From positions 1 through 63,250 of the forward strand of contig JADKIH010000018.1 of assembly GCA_016721305.1 (NCBI GenBank): 63,250 nt of DNA. Direction: 5' to 3'. Made by a program: the position numbers and the translations under genes. Origin of the DNA: Bacteroidota bacterium (GTDB lineage: Bacteria > Bacteroidota > Bacteroidia > AKYH767-A > 2013-40CM-41-45). Every line of letters starts with the position of its first letter. The first letter of the stretch is position 1. The notes under the pieces are model-generated. The model had not been told where the DNA came from and did no database searches. It saw only the letters and a list, made by a program, of their open reading frames with translations. Positions 1 to 9,563 of the stretch are shown piece by piece.

Positions 1-2422
1 TCAGCCAAACGTTCAGAAGTTGGCGAACAACCGTATCCTCGTCGAACTTCCGGGTATTAAAGAGCCTGAGCGTGTACGTAAGCTCCTCCAGGGAACTGCA
101 AAATTGGAGTTCTGGGAAACTTACAATAACGAAGATTTAATCAATACTCTTTCTGACGTAAACACTTTGCTTCGTTCGATCGGTGGTACTGATTCAACTA
201 TTGCTTCTGCTGATTCCAGCATGTTGCCTGCAACGGTAACTGATTCAGCTGCTGCGATTGCTTCGACAGATTCTACCAAAGCAACAACAGATACTTCCTC
301 AGCTTCTCTCATGAGTCAGTTGGGTGATACATCTAAAGGTGGTGATTCTGCTGCGAAAGCTAAGAAAGCACAGGAAGATGCAATCAAAGACAATCCTCTT
401 TTCTCTATCCTCTTCCCGAATGTTCAGCAAGGCGGATCAGAAAACGGTAAGCCACTCAGAGGACCGGTTATCGGTATCGCTCTGGTGAAAGATACAGGTC
501 GTGTTAATCACATCATGAATATGCCACAGGTTCGCGCGAAATTTCCGCGTGAGTTCAAGGCTCTCTGGTCTGTTAAGCCAATCGACAAAGAAGGTAAACT
601 CGTTCAGTTAATCGCGATCCGCATGCCGGCTCGTGATCACATGGCGCCACTCGATGGTTCTGCCGTTACTGATGCTCGTAAACAAAAAGGTCAGTTCAGC
701 GACAACTGGGAAATTTCTATGAACATGAACGCTGAAGGTGCTCATACATGGAAACGCATCACTCACGATAACGTGAACAAATCAATCGCTATCGTTCTTG
801 ATGATTATGTGTATTCTTATCCGAACGTAATTCAGGAAATCTCAGGTGGTTCAACAAGTATCACAGGTAACTTTACTCTTGAAGAAGCAGAAGATTTGGC
901 TAACATCCTTAAGGTTGGTAAGCTCCCTGCTCCGGCTCGTATCGTAGAAGATACAGTTGTCGGTCCGACTCTCGGTCAGGAAGCGATCAGCTCAGGTTTG
1001 TTATCATTCGTGATCGCCCTCATCCTCGTGTTGTTGTTCATGGTGTCATACTATAACAATGCCGGTTTGATTGCCGATATCGCTCTCTTCGCCAACGTAT
1101 TCTTTGTAATGGGTATCCTCGCCTCACTCGGCGCCGTGCTCACACTACCGGGTATCGCGGGTATCGTACTTACCATTGGTATGTCGGTGGATGCGAACAT
1201 CCTGATCTTCGAACGTATTCGTGAAGAATTAGCACTAGGTAAGGGTATCCGTCTTGCGATCAGCGACGGTTTCAAACACGCTTACTCTTCTATCATTGAC
1301 TCGAACGTTACTACGCTTATCCTCGGTATCATCCTCTTCACTTTCGGAACAGGTCCGATCCAGGGTTTTGCAACTACGTTGATCATCGGTATCCTTTCTT
1401 CTTTATTCAGTGCGATCTTTATCACTCGTCTGGTATTCGACTGGATGCTTGAGAAAAATAAAGAAATCCGTTTCTGGAATAAATCTACAAAAGGTGCTTT
1501 CAAAAATATCCACATCAACTTCGTTGAAAAACGTAAGTTGTATTATACTATTTCTGGTATCATCATCGCTTGCGGTATCGCTGCCTTCATCATGAAGGGC
1601 GGACTGAACTTCGGCGTTGACTTCCAGGGTGGTCGTACTTATGTAGTACGTTTTGAAAAGAGTGTTGAAACTGAACAAGTGATCGATGCCCTTAAAGGAC
1701 CATTCACAAAAGCTCCTGAAGTAAAAACTTTCGGTAATTCAAATCAGGTTAAAATCAGTACAAGCTACATGATCGAAGATCAGTCGGCTGAAGCTGAAGC
1801 TAACGTGGTTTCTAAATTGAATGAAGGTTTGGGTACTCTTCCTTTCGGAACATTCGCAATTCAAAGTTCACAGAAAGTTGGACCAACAATCGCCGATGAC
1901 ATCAAAACATCGGCCTTGTTTGCCATCATCATTTCATGTGCTTTGATGTTCATCTACATCTTCATTCGTTTCCGTCGCTGGCAGTATGGCTTAGGTGCGG
2001 TAGTCGCCCTTATCCATGACGTGTTAGTGGTACTTTCATTCTACACGATCTTCAATGGTATCCTTCCATTCTCACTTGAAATTGACCAGGCCTTCATCGC
2101 AGCGATCCTGACGGTAATGGGTTACTCAATGACAGATACAGTCGTGGTATTCGACCGTATCCGTGAGTTCGTAGGTATTCACCACCATGCACAAGATCAG
2201 AAGAAGGTAATCAACGATGCCTTGAACGCTACGTTAAGTCGTACAATCAATACATCATTAACGATCTTCTTTGTACTCCTCGCGATCTTCATCTTCGGTG
2301 GTGAAGTTATCCGTGGATTCACATTCGCACTCCTTATCGGTATCGTTATCGGTACTTACTCTTCTATCTGCATCGCGACACCGATTGTGGTTGACTTTGC
2401 TAAGAAGGATTTGGATAAATAA
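1..2422 (+). CDS. secDF: Protein translocase SecDF, 5' end cut by window edge
   Basis: Fused SecD-SecF membrane subunit that uses the proton gradient to help SecYEG pull proteins across the inner membrane. The frame is open from base 2 (QPNVQKLANNRILVELPGI), so the true start lies upstream and a TTG at 20 is internal. The visible 807 codons hold the end of the first periplasmic domain, an Ala/Ser/Thr/Asp-rich low-complexity insert (about bases 180-390) common in Bacteroidota SecD, the SecD membrane bundle from about 990, and from about 1470 the SecF half with its own periplasmic domain and membrane bundle. Stop TAA is followed by a strong terminator. tatA lies just downstream, giving two export functions side by side. 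Confidence 0.96.
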   Translation, partial: QPNVQKLANNRILVELPGIKEPERVRKLLQGTAKLEFWETYNNEDLINTLSDVNTLLRSIGGTDSTIASADSSMLPATVTDSAAAIASTDSTKATTDTSSASLMSQLGDTSKGGDSAAKAKKAQEDAIKDNPLFSILFPNVQQGGSENGKPLRGPVIGIALVKDTGRVNHIMNMPQVRAKFPREFKALWSVKPIDKEGKLVQLIAIRMPARDHMAPLDGSAVTDARKQKGQFSDNWEISMNMNAEGAHTWKRITHDNVNKSIAIVLDDYVYSYPNVIQEISGGSTSITGNFTLEEAEDLANILKVGKLPAPARIVEDTVVGPTLGQEAISSGLLSFVIALILVLLFMVSYYNNAGLIADIALFANVFFVMGILASLGAVLTLPGIAGIVLTIGMSVDANILIFERIREELALGKGIRLAISDGFKHAYSSIIDSNVTTLILGIILFTFGTGPIQGFATTLIIGILSSLFSAIFITRLVFDWMLEKNKEIRFWNKSTKGAFKNIHINFVEKRKLYYTISGIIIACGIAAFIMKGGLNFGVDFQGGRTYVVRFEKSVETEQVIDALKGPFTKAPEVKTFGNSNQVKISTSYMIEDQSAEAEANVVSKLNEGLGTLPFGTFAIQSSQKVGPTIADDIKTSALFAIIISCALMFIYIFIRFRRWQYGLGAVVALIHDVLVVLSFYTIFNGILPFSLEIDQAFIAAILTVMGYSMTDTVVVFDRIREFVGIHHHAQDQKKVINDALNATLSRTINTSLTIFFVLLAIFIFGGEVIRGFTFALLIGIVIGTYSSICIATPIVVDFAKKDLDK

Positions 2423-2600
2423 CAATTAGCTAATTTGCTAATTAGCTGATTAGCTGATTGGCCTTTAAGAGAGAGTCTGTGTCATGCACAGACTCTCTTT
2501 TTTTTGGCCTGTTTTCAGGCTTTTTTAGCTATCCTATTGGTTTAGTAGTAAGGAATTGGCCATCATTAGCTAATCAGCTAATTAGCTAATTAGCAAATTG
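2423..2600. repeat. Inverted arrays of AATTAGCT-type units flanking the secDF terminator
   Basis: Left arm about 2425-2462 and right arm about 2561-2599 consist of repeated TTAGCTAA/GATTAGCT words. The right arm is close to the reverse complement of the left, including the shared GGCC at the inner ends. The terminator hairpin sits between the arms. Same architecture as the arrays near 29.4, 34.0, 55.4 and 55.8-56.0 kb, but with a different unit. Confidence 0.8.
2467..2505 (+). terminator. Intrinsic terminator of secDF
   Basis: A 12-15 bp stem (AGAGAGTCTGTG / CACAGACTCTCT) with a 5-base loop is followed by a run of eight T. Confidence 0.93.
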
Positions 2601-2633
2601 CGCCAGCATCAAGGAAACTTCATAATTCCTCCC

Positions 2634-2641
2634 TACCTTTG
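2634..2641 (+). promoter_or_regulatory. Bacteroidota -7 box upstream of tatA
   Basis: TACCTTTG matches TAnnTTTG and lies 22 bases before the tatA ATG at 2663. No clear TTG is seen at the -33 spacing. The box overlaps the upstream TTG codon at 2639, which argues for the ATG as start. Confidence 0.6.
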
Positions 2642-2662
2642 CCCCCTCAAAACAACAAAACA

Positions 2663-2968
2663 ATGACTCTGTTAAATCTGCTTTTTCTGAACCTGGGTGG
2701 TGGGGAAATATTCGTAATTATGGTGGTGATTCTCCTGTTCTTCGGTTCGAAGAGAATTCCTGATCTGGCTAAAGGATTAGGTAAAGGAATGCGTGAATTT
2801 AAAGATGCCATGAGTGGTATCGAGAATGAAGTGCGTAATGCGGCAAATGAAACTTCTAAACCTGCAACTCCTGCACAACCTGTTATTCCTGCAACTCCGG
2901 ATGCTGCAACACCTCCGACTCCTGAAAAGATTGCAGAAGAAACAAAGGGTAACGAATCGGTTAATTAA
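2663..2968 (+). CDS. tatA: Twin-arginine translocase subunit TatA/E
   Basis: Pore-type component of the Tat system, which exports folded proteins across the inner membrane. The 101-residue protein has one N-terminal membrane segment (about residues 10-25), the hinge FFGSKRIPDL, an amphipathic helix (AKGLGKGMREFKDAM) and a flexible Pro/Ala/Thr-rich tail, the normal TatA layout. ATG 2663 is chosen because upstream in-frame codons fall inside the -7 box. No tatC is nearby. TatB cannot be excluded from sequence alone, but the short tail fits TatA. Confidence 0.93.
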   Translation: MTLLNLLFLNLGGGEIFVIMVVILLFFGSKRIPDLAKGLGKGMREFKDAMSGIENEVRNAANETSKPATPAQPVIPATPDAATPPTPEKIAEETKGNESVN

Positions 2969-3003
2969 TTCAATTCCCCATACAGTAATTTATAAAAGAC
3001 ATC

Positions 3004-3033
3004 AATGGCTGACTTCGGTTGGCCATTTTTTTT
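3004..3033 (+). terminator. Intrinsic terminator of tatA
   Basis: A 10 bp stem with two G-T wobbles closes a TTCG tetraloop, followed by eight T. Confidence 0.85.
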
Positions 3034-3160
3034 ATTCGACAATTTTCGACCCTCATTAAATATTATTTGACCTACGGAAATGTTACGAAGACCAATTAAT
3101 TCGAAGAATCAGTTTTTAACGTTTAATGATTAATATTTTTGGATCTCTAAAACTGATCTT

Positions 3161-4553
3161 ATGAAAACTCTTCTATGTCTGGCTACACTCTTATTTATCG
3201 GTTTTTCTTCTCCGGCAGGTGGAGGGAATGGAACAGGATTTACATTCTCTGAGAATAAAACAATGCAGCCTTCCGATTTTTTGAACAACGTCGGGAAAAG
3301 GATTGCCGAAACCGAAAATGTAAATTCGATTTATCTCGAAGACAGTTCCTATCGATGGAGGCTGGATACAAGTTTGGGAGTATGGAATTTAAAAGATCGC
3401 TCGGTTTTATCAGTATAACATTAATTCTCATATAACGGATATTCAAACTGCTGCTTTTAATGGCTTCGGGTGGGATAATTTGACAAATGTAATTCAGACC
3501 AATGATGTCAACGGTAATTTAGTTGAGCTTGTATCACAAACATGGAATAGTGTGTGGGTAAATCAAACTCATTTGATAGCAACATATGATAATCAAAATA
3601 ACTTGTTAAGTCAAATACAGCAAAGTTGGAATGGAAGTGCATGGGAAAATGTCAGAGTCACTTTCAGGACGTATGACTCAAATAATTCTCTTATAAGTTA
3701 TTTGATGCAGGTGTGGGATAGTACGAATTGGCTGAGCAATATTCAATTAAACAATACTTATGATTTTTCAGGCCATTTGTTAACAACGACTTTTCAACAA
3801 TGGCAAAATTCGTTGTGGCTAAATACCAGTCAGATAATTTATACCTACGATTCCAATGGTAACAATTCGCTTGTGAACAACTATATTTGGGATAGCAATC
3901 TTCAGTCTTGGGTGGAAAGTTCTCACAGTGCATTTACTTATGATTTAAACAATAACATGCTCTCCTGTTTAAATCAATCAGTAAATAATTCGGTTTCGGT
4001 AAACAATAGTGTTTATACCTACACTTACGATTCGAACAATAATTGCATCAATGAACTGATTCAGGTGTGGGATGGAAGTGCCTGGCAAAATTCATGGGAG
4101 TATTTTTGGACCTTTTCTGCATTCAATCAGGCTCTTGAAACACGGACAAAAAAATGGGATAATGGAGTTTGGGTTGACAAATATCAAAACGTATATACTT
4201 ATACTCCTTTTAATTTAATGGAAAGCGCTGTCTTTTCGCAATTTAATAATGGACAGATTGAATATGCCGATTCAGTCCGTAACTATTATTCAATCTCCAC
4301 AACGGTTGCTGATATTCCTGCTGAAAGCAATTTGAATTTGTTTCCAAACCCTGTGCATGATCAACTTCATCTTGTCGTCGATGAAGATGTTCTATTGTAC
4401 ATGATTTACGATTGCAAAGGAAGCTTAGTCCTGTCCGGTAAGCCGTCTTTTTCTGATTCGGGAATCAGCACAGCTTCTTTGTCAAAGGGAGTTTATACGA
4501 TAAAATGTTTTACGAACGGAAGGATTAGAACGGGAAGATTCGTAAAAAACTAA
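3161..4553 (+). CDS. Secreted repeat protein with T9SS type A sorting domain (one frameshift)
   Basis: Two reading frames (3161-3418 and 3480-4553) form one protein. The second frame can be read back to 3402 (RFYQYNINSHITDI...), so a one-base change near 3395-3405 splits it. It has a signal peptide (MKTLLCLATLLFIGFSS), then about six repeats of roughly 35-40 residues with the pattern W(D/N)xxxW...TYDxNxN...Q, then a type A C-terminal sorting domain beginning NLFPNPVHDQL and ending in a Lys/Asn tail. It is predicted to be exported by Sec and then T9SS and attached to or released from the cell surface. Its substrate is unknown. Confidence 0.8.
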
Positions 4554-4589
4554 TTCAACCAATGAGGAGTTGATTTATTAGCATGGATA

Positions 4590-4634
4590 ATCAATCATTC
4601 CTCGTGCATTTCTGAGGATGAATGATTATTTCGA
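4590..4634. terminator. Possible bidirectional terminator between convergent genes
   Basis: AATCATTCCTC and GAGGATGAATGATT can pair around a short loop, with one bulge. It lies between the convergent 3161-4553 gene and sppA. There is no strong T tract. Confidence 0.35.
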
Positions 4635-4654
4635 CTACTAGTAGAATGTCGTAC

Positions 4655-6412
4655 TTATCGAATATCCAAACTGTATGGAATGCGAGCTTGCACACCTTGA
4701 TTCTCCAGAGCAGCTTTCACTCGTACATAATCATTGTAAAGCGGACCTAATTGAGTCTTTAACGTTTTTGTGCTTGCTTCCGCATTGAGATCTTCGAACA
4801 GTTTATCGAAAAATTCTTTTTGCTCCGGCATCTCAATCTCGCGGTGCTTGTCGAGCTTCGCTAACTGTGCAGCAATTTCAATCGCACGATCAATACCTCC
4901 AAGCTCATCGACCAGTCCGAGTTGTTTGGCATCGGTACCGCTCCATACACGGCCTTGTCCGATACTGTCGACTTCCGATACTAACATCTTTCTTCCGTCG
5001 GCTACGTGCTGTATAAACGTGCCGTAGATGTCTTCTACACTCTCCTGCATAATTGCTCTTTCTTCAGCGGTAAGCGGATAGTTCATATCGCCTAAACCGG
5101 CCATTCGAGCAGTCTTTACAGTGTCGAAGGTAATGCCCAATTTGTTGTTGAACATTTTCTGAGTGTTGAACATCAATCCGAATACTCCGATTGATCCGGT
5201 AATCGTATTCGGCTGAGCAACGATTTTATTGGCTGCACAGGAAATATAATATCCTCCGGAGGCTGCATAATCGCCCATCGACACAACGAGTGGTTTTGCT
5301 TTTCGTGCCAAAATGGTTTCTCTCCATATCACATCCGATGCAAGTGCACTTCCGCCCGGTGAGTTCACGCGGAGGACGATGGCTTTGATAGTTGAATCTT
5401 TTCGTGCCTTACGAATTGCTTCGGCAATCGTTGTGGAGCCCATCTGATCATCGTCGCTTTTGCCACTTACGATATCGCCGTTAGCATAGATGATAGCAAT
5501 TTTCGGAGCCAGAAAATCTTTCGTGCGAGTAATTGTCTTGCTGTATTTTTTCAGATCAATGAAATTAAGACTTGTGTTTTCACTGACTCCGGTTTTCTGC
5601 TTGAGTATGTCGATCACTTCATCGTAATAGGCCAATTGATCTACAAGTTTCGATTCAAGAGCCAGCTTTCCGTTTCGGCCCGATAAGTTGTCGGCCGTTT
5701 TTTGTAACTCTTCAACTGATGTTCCACGCGAAGCCGCTATGTCGGTGAGGTATTGATTCCAGAGACTGCCGATAAATACTTTTGTTTGCTCCTTGTTCTC
5801 CGGACTCATCTTGTCGTACATAAAAGGCTCTACCGCACTCTTGAATTTGCCATGACGAATAATTTCCGGTTCGATTTCAAGCTTTTCGAGTGCTCCTTTG
5901 AAAAACATCAGATTGGCATTCAAGCCGTGAAAATCTACTTCTCCTTCAGGGTAGAGGTAGATTTTGTCGGCAAGTGAAGCGAGGTAATAGGCACGTTGAG
6001 AATAGCCCTCACTGTATGCATATATGAATTTCTTTGATTTTTTGAAATCCAGCAGTGCATTACGTATTTCTTCAAGTGTAGCCATGCTGCCTGAGGCATT
6101 TCTAAGATTCAGGTAGATGCCGTCGATTTGCGGATCTCCCGCCGCCGAATTAATTGACGCGAGTATGTCGTTTAGGCCAATACTTTTTTCATTGCTCAGA
6201 TCGGCAAAGGAAAATCCTTCGAGCGGATTTTTACTGCTTCGTTCTTTTATTTCTGTGCTCAGGCTTATTTCAAGAATGGAATGATCTTTCACGCCGACTT
6301 CTTTTTCAGTTGCCATCGATGAAATTAAAACCATAAAGAATAAAAAGAGAATGAATCCGCTTACAAACAGCGCTGCCATGGAGGCCAGCATGAATTTGAA
6401 GAATTGTTTCAT
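4655..6412 (-). CDS. sppA: Signal peptide peptidase SppA (protease IV), 67 kDa type
   Basis: Inner-membrane serine protease that degrades cleaved signal peptides. 585 residues, the long two-domain form. The N-terminal membrane anchor covers about residues 7-32. The catalytic Lys/Ser dyad is visible as K191 in KFKSAVEPF and S385 in DYAASGGYY, in the N- and C-terminal ClpP-like halves. VNSPGGSAL and TGSIGVFG are further family motifs. It diverges from folK, and its own -7 box lies at 6435-6442. Confidence 0.96.
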   Translation of the reverse strand: MKQFFKFMLASMAALFVSGFILFLFFMVLISSMATEKEVGVKDHSILEISLSTEIKERSSKNPLEGFSFADLSNEKSIGLNDILASINSAAGDPQIDGIYLNLRNASGSMATLEEIRNALLDFKKSKKFIYAYSEGYSQRAYYLASLADKIYLYPEGEVDFHGLNANLMFFKGALEKLEIEPEIIRHGKFKSAVEPFMYDKMSPENKEQTKVFIGSLWNQYLTDIAASRGTSVEELQKTADNLSGRNGKLALESKLVDQLAYYDEVIDILKQKTGVSENTSLNFIDLKKYSKTITRTKDFLAPKIAIIYANGDIVSGKSDDDQMGSTTIAEAIRKARKDSTIKAIVLRVNSPGGSALASDVIWRETILARKAKPLVVSMGDYAASGGYYISCAANKIVAQPNTITGSIGVFGLMFNTQKMFNNKLGITFDTVKTARMAGLGDMNYPLTAEERAIMQESVEDIYGTFIQHVADGRKMLVSEVDSIGQGRVWSGTDAKQLGLVDELGGIDRAIEIAAQLAKLDKHREIEMPEQKEFFDKLFEDLNAEASTKTLKTQLGPLYNDYVRVKAALENQGVQARIPYSLDIR

Positions 6413-6434
6413 AGCATTGATTTGTTGAGAGTTG

Positions 6435-6442
6435 CAAATGTA
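6435..6442 (-). promoter_or_regulatory. -7 box for sppA
   Basis: On the minus strand this reads TACATTTG (TAnnTTTG), 22 bases before the sppA ATG. The -33 element is not obvious. Confidence 0.5.
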
Positions 6443-6555
6443 CTAGACTTCGTTGAAATATTTCTATCTAAATTTCAACAAAGTGAAAATGCGTTATTCG
6501 TTGCTCTGCTAGCACCTGCTTCGCAGTATTTCTTTCTCAAGATGTCATTATTTGC

Positions 6556-6586
6556 TTGATGGTTGTTGCTATTTCTGCTAGGTTTG
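6556..6586 (+). promoter_or_regulatory. Promoter of folK (TTG-N20-TAGGTTTG)
   Basis: TTG at 6556-6558 and TAGGTTTG at 6579-6586 are separated by 20 bases, an almost ideal Bacteroidota promoter. The start point would be near 6592, only a few bases before ATG 6595. This excludes the longer reading frame that begins at 6556 and suggests a nearly leaderless mRNA. Confidence 0.7.
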
Positions 6587-6594
6587 AAAAAAAA

Positions 6595-7086
6595 ATGGAA
6601 GTGAGTCGGGCCGTTATTCTAACAGGTAGCAATTTGGGGAACCTCCGTGCGCAACTAACGCAGGCGGCAGAGGAGATCGAACGCCAAGTCGGGAAGTTGA
6701 ACGGTTGTAGTGCCTTCTATGAAACGGCCCCATGGGGAAATACCGAACAGCCGGCATTTCTGAATCAGGTACTGATTGTGGAGACCGAATTTTCTGCTCG
6801 AACAGTGCTCGAAAGACTCTTGAAAATTGAGAATTTAATGGGCAGGAAGCGCAACGAAAAATGGGCACCCCGAACGATTGATCTTGATATTCTTTTCTAC
6901 AATGATGATCTGATCAATGAGGCTGATTTGGTGATTCCGCATCCGTTTATTCAGGAACGACGATTTACGTTGATTCCACTCGTCGAATTAATGCCTGCTT
7001 ATATTCATCCGAAATTGAGAATGAGTATGTCGGACTTACTTCAGAATTGTACTGATTTTTCCGAAGTACATAGAGTCGATTCTTAG
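6595..7086 (+). CDS. folK: 2-amino-4-hydroxy-6-hydroxymethyldihydropteridine diphosphokinase
   Basis: HPPK transfers pyrophosphate from ATP to 6-hydroxymethyl-7,8-dihydropterin in folate synthesis. The 163-residue protein shows the family signatures LTGSNLGNL near the N-terminus, SAFYETAPWG, and the ATP/Mg signature (WAPRTIDLDILFY) with its Asp pair, then IPHPFIQERRF. ATG 6595 is chosen because the -33 and -7 promoter boxes occupy the longer alternative N-terminus. Divergent from sppA. A deoxynucleoside kinase follows in the same direction. Confidence 0.96.
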   Translation: MEVSRAVILTGSNLGNLRAQLTQAAEEIERQVGKLNGCSAFYETAPWGNTEQPAFLNQVLIVETEFSARTVLERLLKIENLMGRKRNEKWAPRTIDLDILFYNDDLINEADLVIPHPFIQERRFTLIPLVELMPAYIHPKLRMSMSDLLQNCTDFSEVHRVDS

Positions 7087-7224
7087 AGCGAATTCCGGCT
7101 ATCAACATCTCGATTTTTAGGTAAGCCATTAACCCTCAAAATATTATTTTGGTAAGCCATTAATCTATTCACAATCGTGAATTAACTGAAATTTAATCCG
7201 ATTTTCGCGGAGCAAAATGATGCA

Positions 7225-7875
7225 ATGGCCAAAAAGCTGAAATATGATTTTGTTGTCGTAGAGGGCAACATCGGGACGGGAAAAACATCGTTTGCAACAC
7301 GTCTTTCGGAGGAGTTTAATACGCGATTAATCCTGGAGCGTTTTGCCGATAATCCCTTTCTTCCTTTGTTCTATGATCAGCCGCAACGTTATGCATTTCC
7401 ACTCGAATTATCCTTCCTGGCCGACCGGTACCAACAGCTAAATGATGAGCTGGCTCCACAAGAACTTTTCCGCCAACAAACGGTTTCTGATTATCTGCTG
7501 AGTAAGTCACTCATCTTTGCCAATATCACTCTCAAAAACGACGAAAATCAGCTTTATCAGCGCCTTTTTCACATAATTAACCCCCATTTGCCGAAGCCGG
7601 ATATTCTGATTTACCTTCATAAAGACGTGGCCAATCTGAGAAAAAATATCACCAAAAGAGGACGCGATTATGAGCAGAATATTGCCGACGATTACCTCCA
7701 AAATCTGGAAAAGGGATACTGGGATTTTTTCAAGCAACAGACCTCATTCCCGATCGTTGTTGTCGATACCAATGATCTCGACTTTGTCGGTAATGAGGAG
7801 CACTATCGGCGGATCGTTAATTTGCTCGAAAATGACTACGAACCGGGCCTTCACCGGATTGTCTGGAATGGCTGA
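7225..7875 (+). CDS. Deoxynucleoside kinase (dGK/dAK family)
   Basis: Cytoplasmic salvage enzyme that phosphorylates deoxynucleosides with ATP. 216 residues. The P-loop is GNIGTGKTS at residues 14-22. ERFADNPFLP and RYAFPLELSFLADRYQQL form the substrate-pocket region typical of the deoxyguanosine/deoxyadenosine kinase group. KRGRDYEQ is the lid-like Arg-rich segment. It follows folK by about 140 bases and probably has its own promoter. Substrate preference cannot be read from the sequence. Confidence 0.92.
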   Translation: MAKKLKYDFVVVEGNIGTGKTSFATRLSEEFNTRLILERFADNPFLPLFYDQPQRYAFPLELSFLADRYQQLNDELAPQELFRQQTVSDYLLSKSLIFANITLKNDENQLYQRLFHIINPHLPKPDILIYLHKDVANLRKNITKRGRDYEQNIADDYLQNLEKGYWDFFKQQTSFPIVVVDTNDLDFVGNEEHYRRIVNLLENDYEPGLHRIVWNG

Positions 7876-7901
7876 AAACCCGCATCAGTGGCCAAATTGA
7901 C

Positions 7902-7931
7902 TTGCTTTTTTGGGCAGATTTCTTAAATTTG
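7902..7931 (+). promoter_or_regulatory. Promoter of the OmpA-family gene (TTG-N19-TAAATTTG)
   Basis: TTG 7902-7904 and TAAATTTG 7924-7931 have exactly 19 bases between them, matching the Bacteroidota consensus. The predicted start is near 7938, giving a leader of about 28 bases to ATG 7966. Confidence 0.75.
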
Positions 7932-7965
7932 CAATTCATGAATTCCATCTCCGCCGGAACCGGAG

Positions 7966-9492
7966 ATGAACACGGAACACAACAAACTATCAACGATGAG
8001 AATTTTTAGCATCCTCATGTCGCTGCTATTTATTGGCAGCGCAGGGCAGATTTCTGCTCAGTCGTCTGCAGTACATGATTCAGCGCACATCAGTATCAAA
8101 AGCGACCGAATGCCTTATGTCAGCCATTTCAATACATGGGATGTTGCTGCACATTTAGGTGTATCGTATCCGAATACGGATATTGCTGCATCAACACTTA
8201 CATCCGATAAGTTGCAAACGCATCTGATGTACGGAATTGACCTGACGAAATTCCTTTCTCACTCCTTTGCTTTTCAGGGACGTTTCCTCACAGGTAAAAT
8301 GAGCGGTACCGACAACAACAAACCATATCACTTCGAAACCGATGTGAAGTATGACTTGTCGATCAATGCTCTCTTCCAGTTTGGTAATATCGCTTTCCTT
8401 AAACGTACGCCGAATCTTGCCATCTACGCTTCAATAGGAGTGGGTGTGATTCGTTATGTTCCGCATGTGTATTATAACTATCCTGCGTCTACGCACGTTC
8501 TTAATGGCGTTTATATTCAAGGCTACGACGTTCCGGTAGATTCAAGTAAGGACTATGGAAAAACTTCCGAGTTGATTATTCCTTTCAATCTCGGTATCAA
8601 ATATCGCATCTCAAAGCATTTCTCATTGAACGCTGAATATAGTTTGCGTACGATGAATTCCGATAAACTCGACGGTTGGTATCGTCTGCTTTCGGAAGAT
8701 GATGATTATTCTTATGGTAGTATTGGCTTAACTTATCACATCGGTTCACGCGATAAAATGGCTGAGTGGGTGAATCCTCTTCAGTCGGTTTATGCTGATT
8801 TGTATGATATGAAAGATAAAGTTGATCAACTGGGAACGGATACCGATAAAGACGGTGTAGCCGATTTGTTCGACAAAGAACCTGACACTCCGGAAGGAAC
8901 GAAAGTATACGGCGACGGTACTTCTGTTGACTCCGATGGTGATGGTGTTCCAGATTTCAAAGATGTAGAACCATTCTCTGCGAAGCTTGCAAAAGTTGAT
9001 GCAGCGGGTAAAGAAATTGATACGGACGGCGACGGAATTCCGGATGTTCGCGATATGGAACCGGCTACTTCTAAAGGCAGCTTGGTAAACAATCAGGGTA
9101 TCACAATCCAGACAGCTCAAACAGAAGCTGAGAAACAAAAAAGCGGTTCGTCTTCGATCATGGCATCGAGCGGATATCTTCCTTCAATCTTCTTTGATTT
9201 GAACAGCGATCTTATCGCTACTAAATACGACGAAACTCTTGCTTCAATCGCTCTCGTAATGATGAAAAACCCTGATCTGAAATTTATGATCAGCGGTAAT
9301 TGCGATGCACGAGCAAGCTCTGACTATAATGCAAAACTCGGAAAACGCAGAGCGGAAGCAGTAAAAAGACATCTCGTGAAACGTTACAAGATCGATCCTT
9401 CTCGTTTGAGTACGGAATCGTTGGGTAAAGCACAACCTATCACCGGAGCTCACCCTATGAACCGTCGTGTCGATTTCTCTGTAGTCGAGTAA
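7966..9492 (+). CDS. OmpA-family outer membrane protein with thrombospondin type 3 repeats
   Basis: The order is signal peptide (MRIFSILMSLLFIGSAGQISAQ, which could also start at ATG 7996), an N-terminal beta-barrel-like domain of about 270 residues, then three acidic calcium-binding TSP3 units (DTDKDGVADLFD, DSDGDGVPDFKD, DTDGDGIPDVRD), then a C-terminal OmpA peptidoglycan-binding domain (FFDLNSDLI..., NRRVDFSVVE). It anchors the outer membrane to peptidoglycan through the C-terminus. Strong promoter upstream and terminator downstream, so it is probably monocistronic and abundant. Confidence 0.94.
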   Translation: MNTEHNKLSTMRIFSILMSLLFIGSAGQISAQSSAVHDSAHISIKSDRMPYVSHFNTWDVAAHLGVSYPNTDIAASTLTSDKLQTHLMYGIDLTKFLSHSFAFQGRFLTGKMSGTDNNKPYHFETDVKYDLSINALFQFGNIAFLKRTPNLAIYASIGVGVIRYVPHVYYNYPASTHVLNGVYIQGYDVPVDSSKDYGKTSELIIPFNLGIKYRISKHFSLNAEYSLRTMNSDKLDGWYRLLSEDDDYSYGSIGLTYHIGSRDKMAEWVNPLQSVYADLYDMKDKVDQLGTDTDKDGVADLFDKEPDTPEGTKVYGDGTSVDSDGDGVPDFKDVEPFSAKLAKVDAAGKEIDTDGDGIPDVRDMEPATSKGSLVNNQGITIQTAQTEAEKQKSGSSSIMASSGYLPSIFFDLNSDLIATKYDETLASIALVMMKNPDLKFMISGNCDARASSDYNAKLGKRRAEAVKRHLVKRYKIDPSRLSTESLGKAQPITGAHPMNRRVDFSVVE

Positions 9493-9524
9493 TCTTCAGA
9501 AAATACTTTACAACAAAAACTAAA

Positions 9525-9562
9525 ATGCCATTCTTCTTGAAAAAGGGGGATGGCGTTTTTTA
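9525..9562 (+). terminator. Terminator of the OmpA-family gene
   Basis: GCCAT...ATGGC stem with internal C/G pairing, followed by GTTTTTT. Confidence 0.75.
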
Positions 9563-9563
9563 T

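Noticed and set aside
8746..9138. Long minus-strand frame inside the OmpA gene
   Set aside because: Antisense shadow of the TSP3 repeats.
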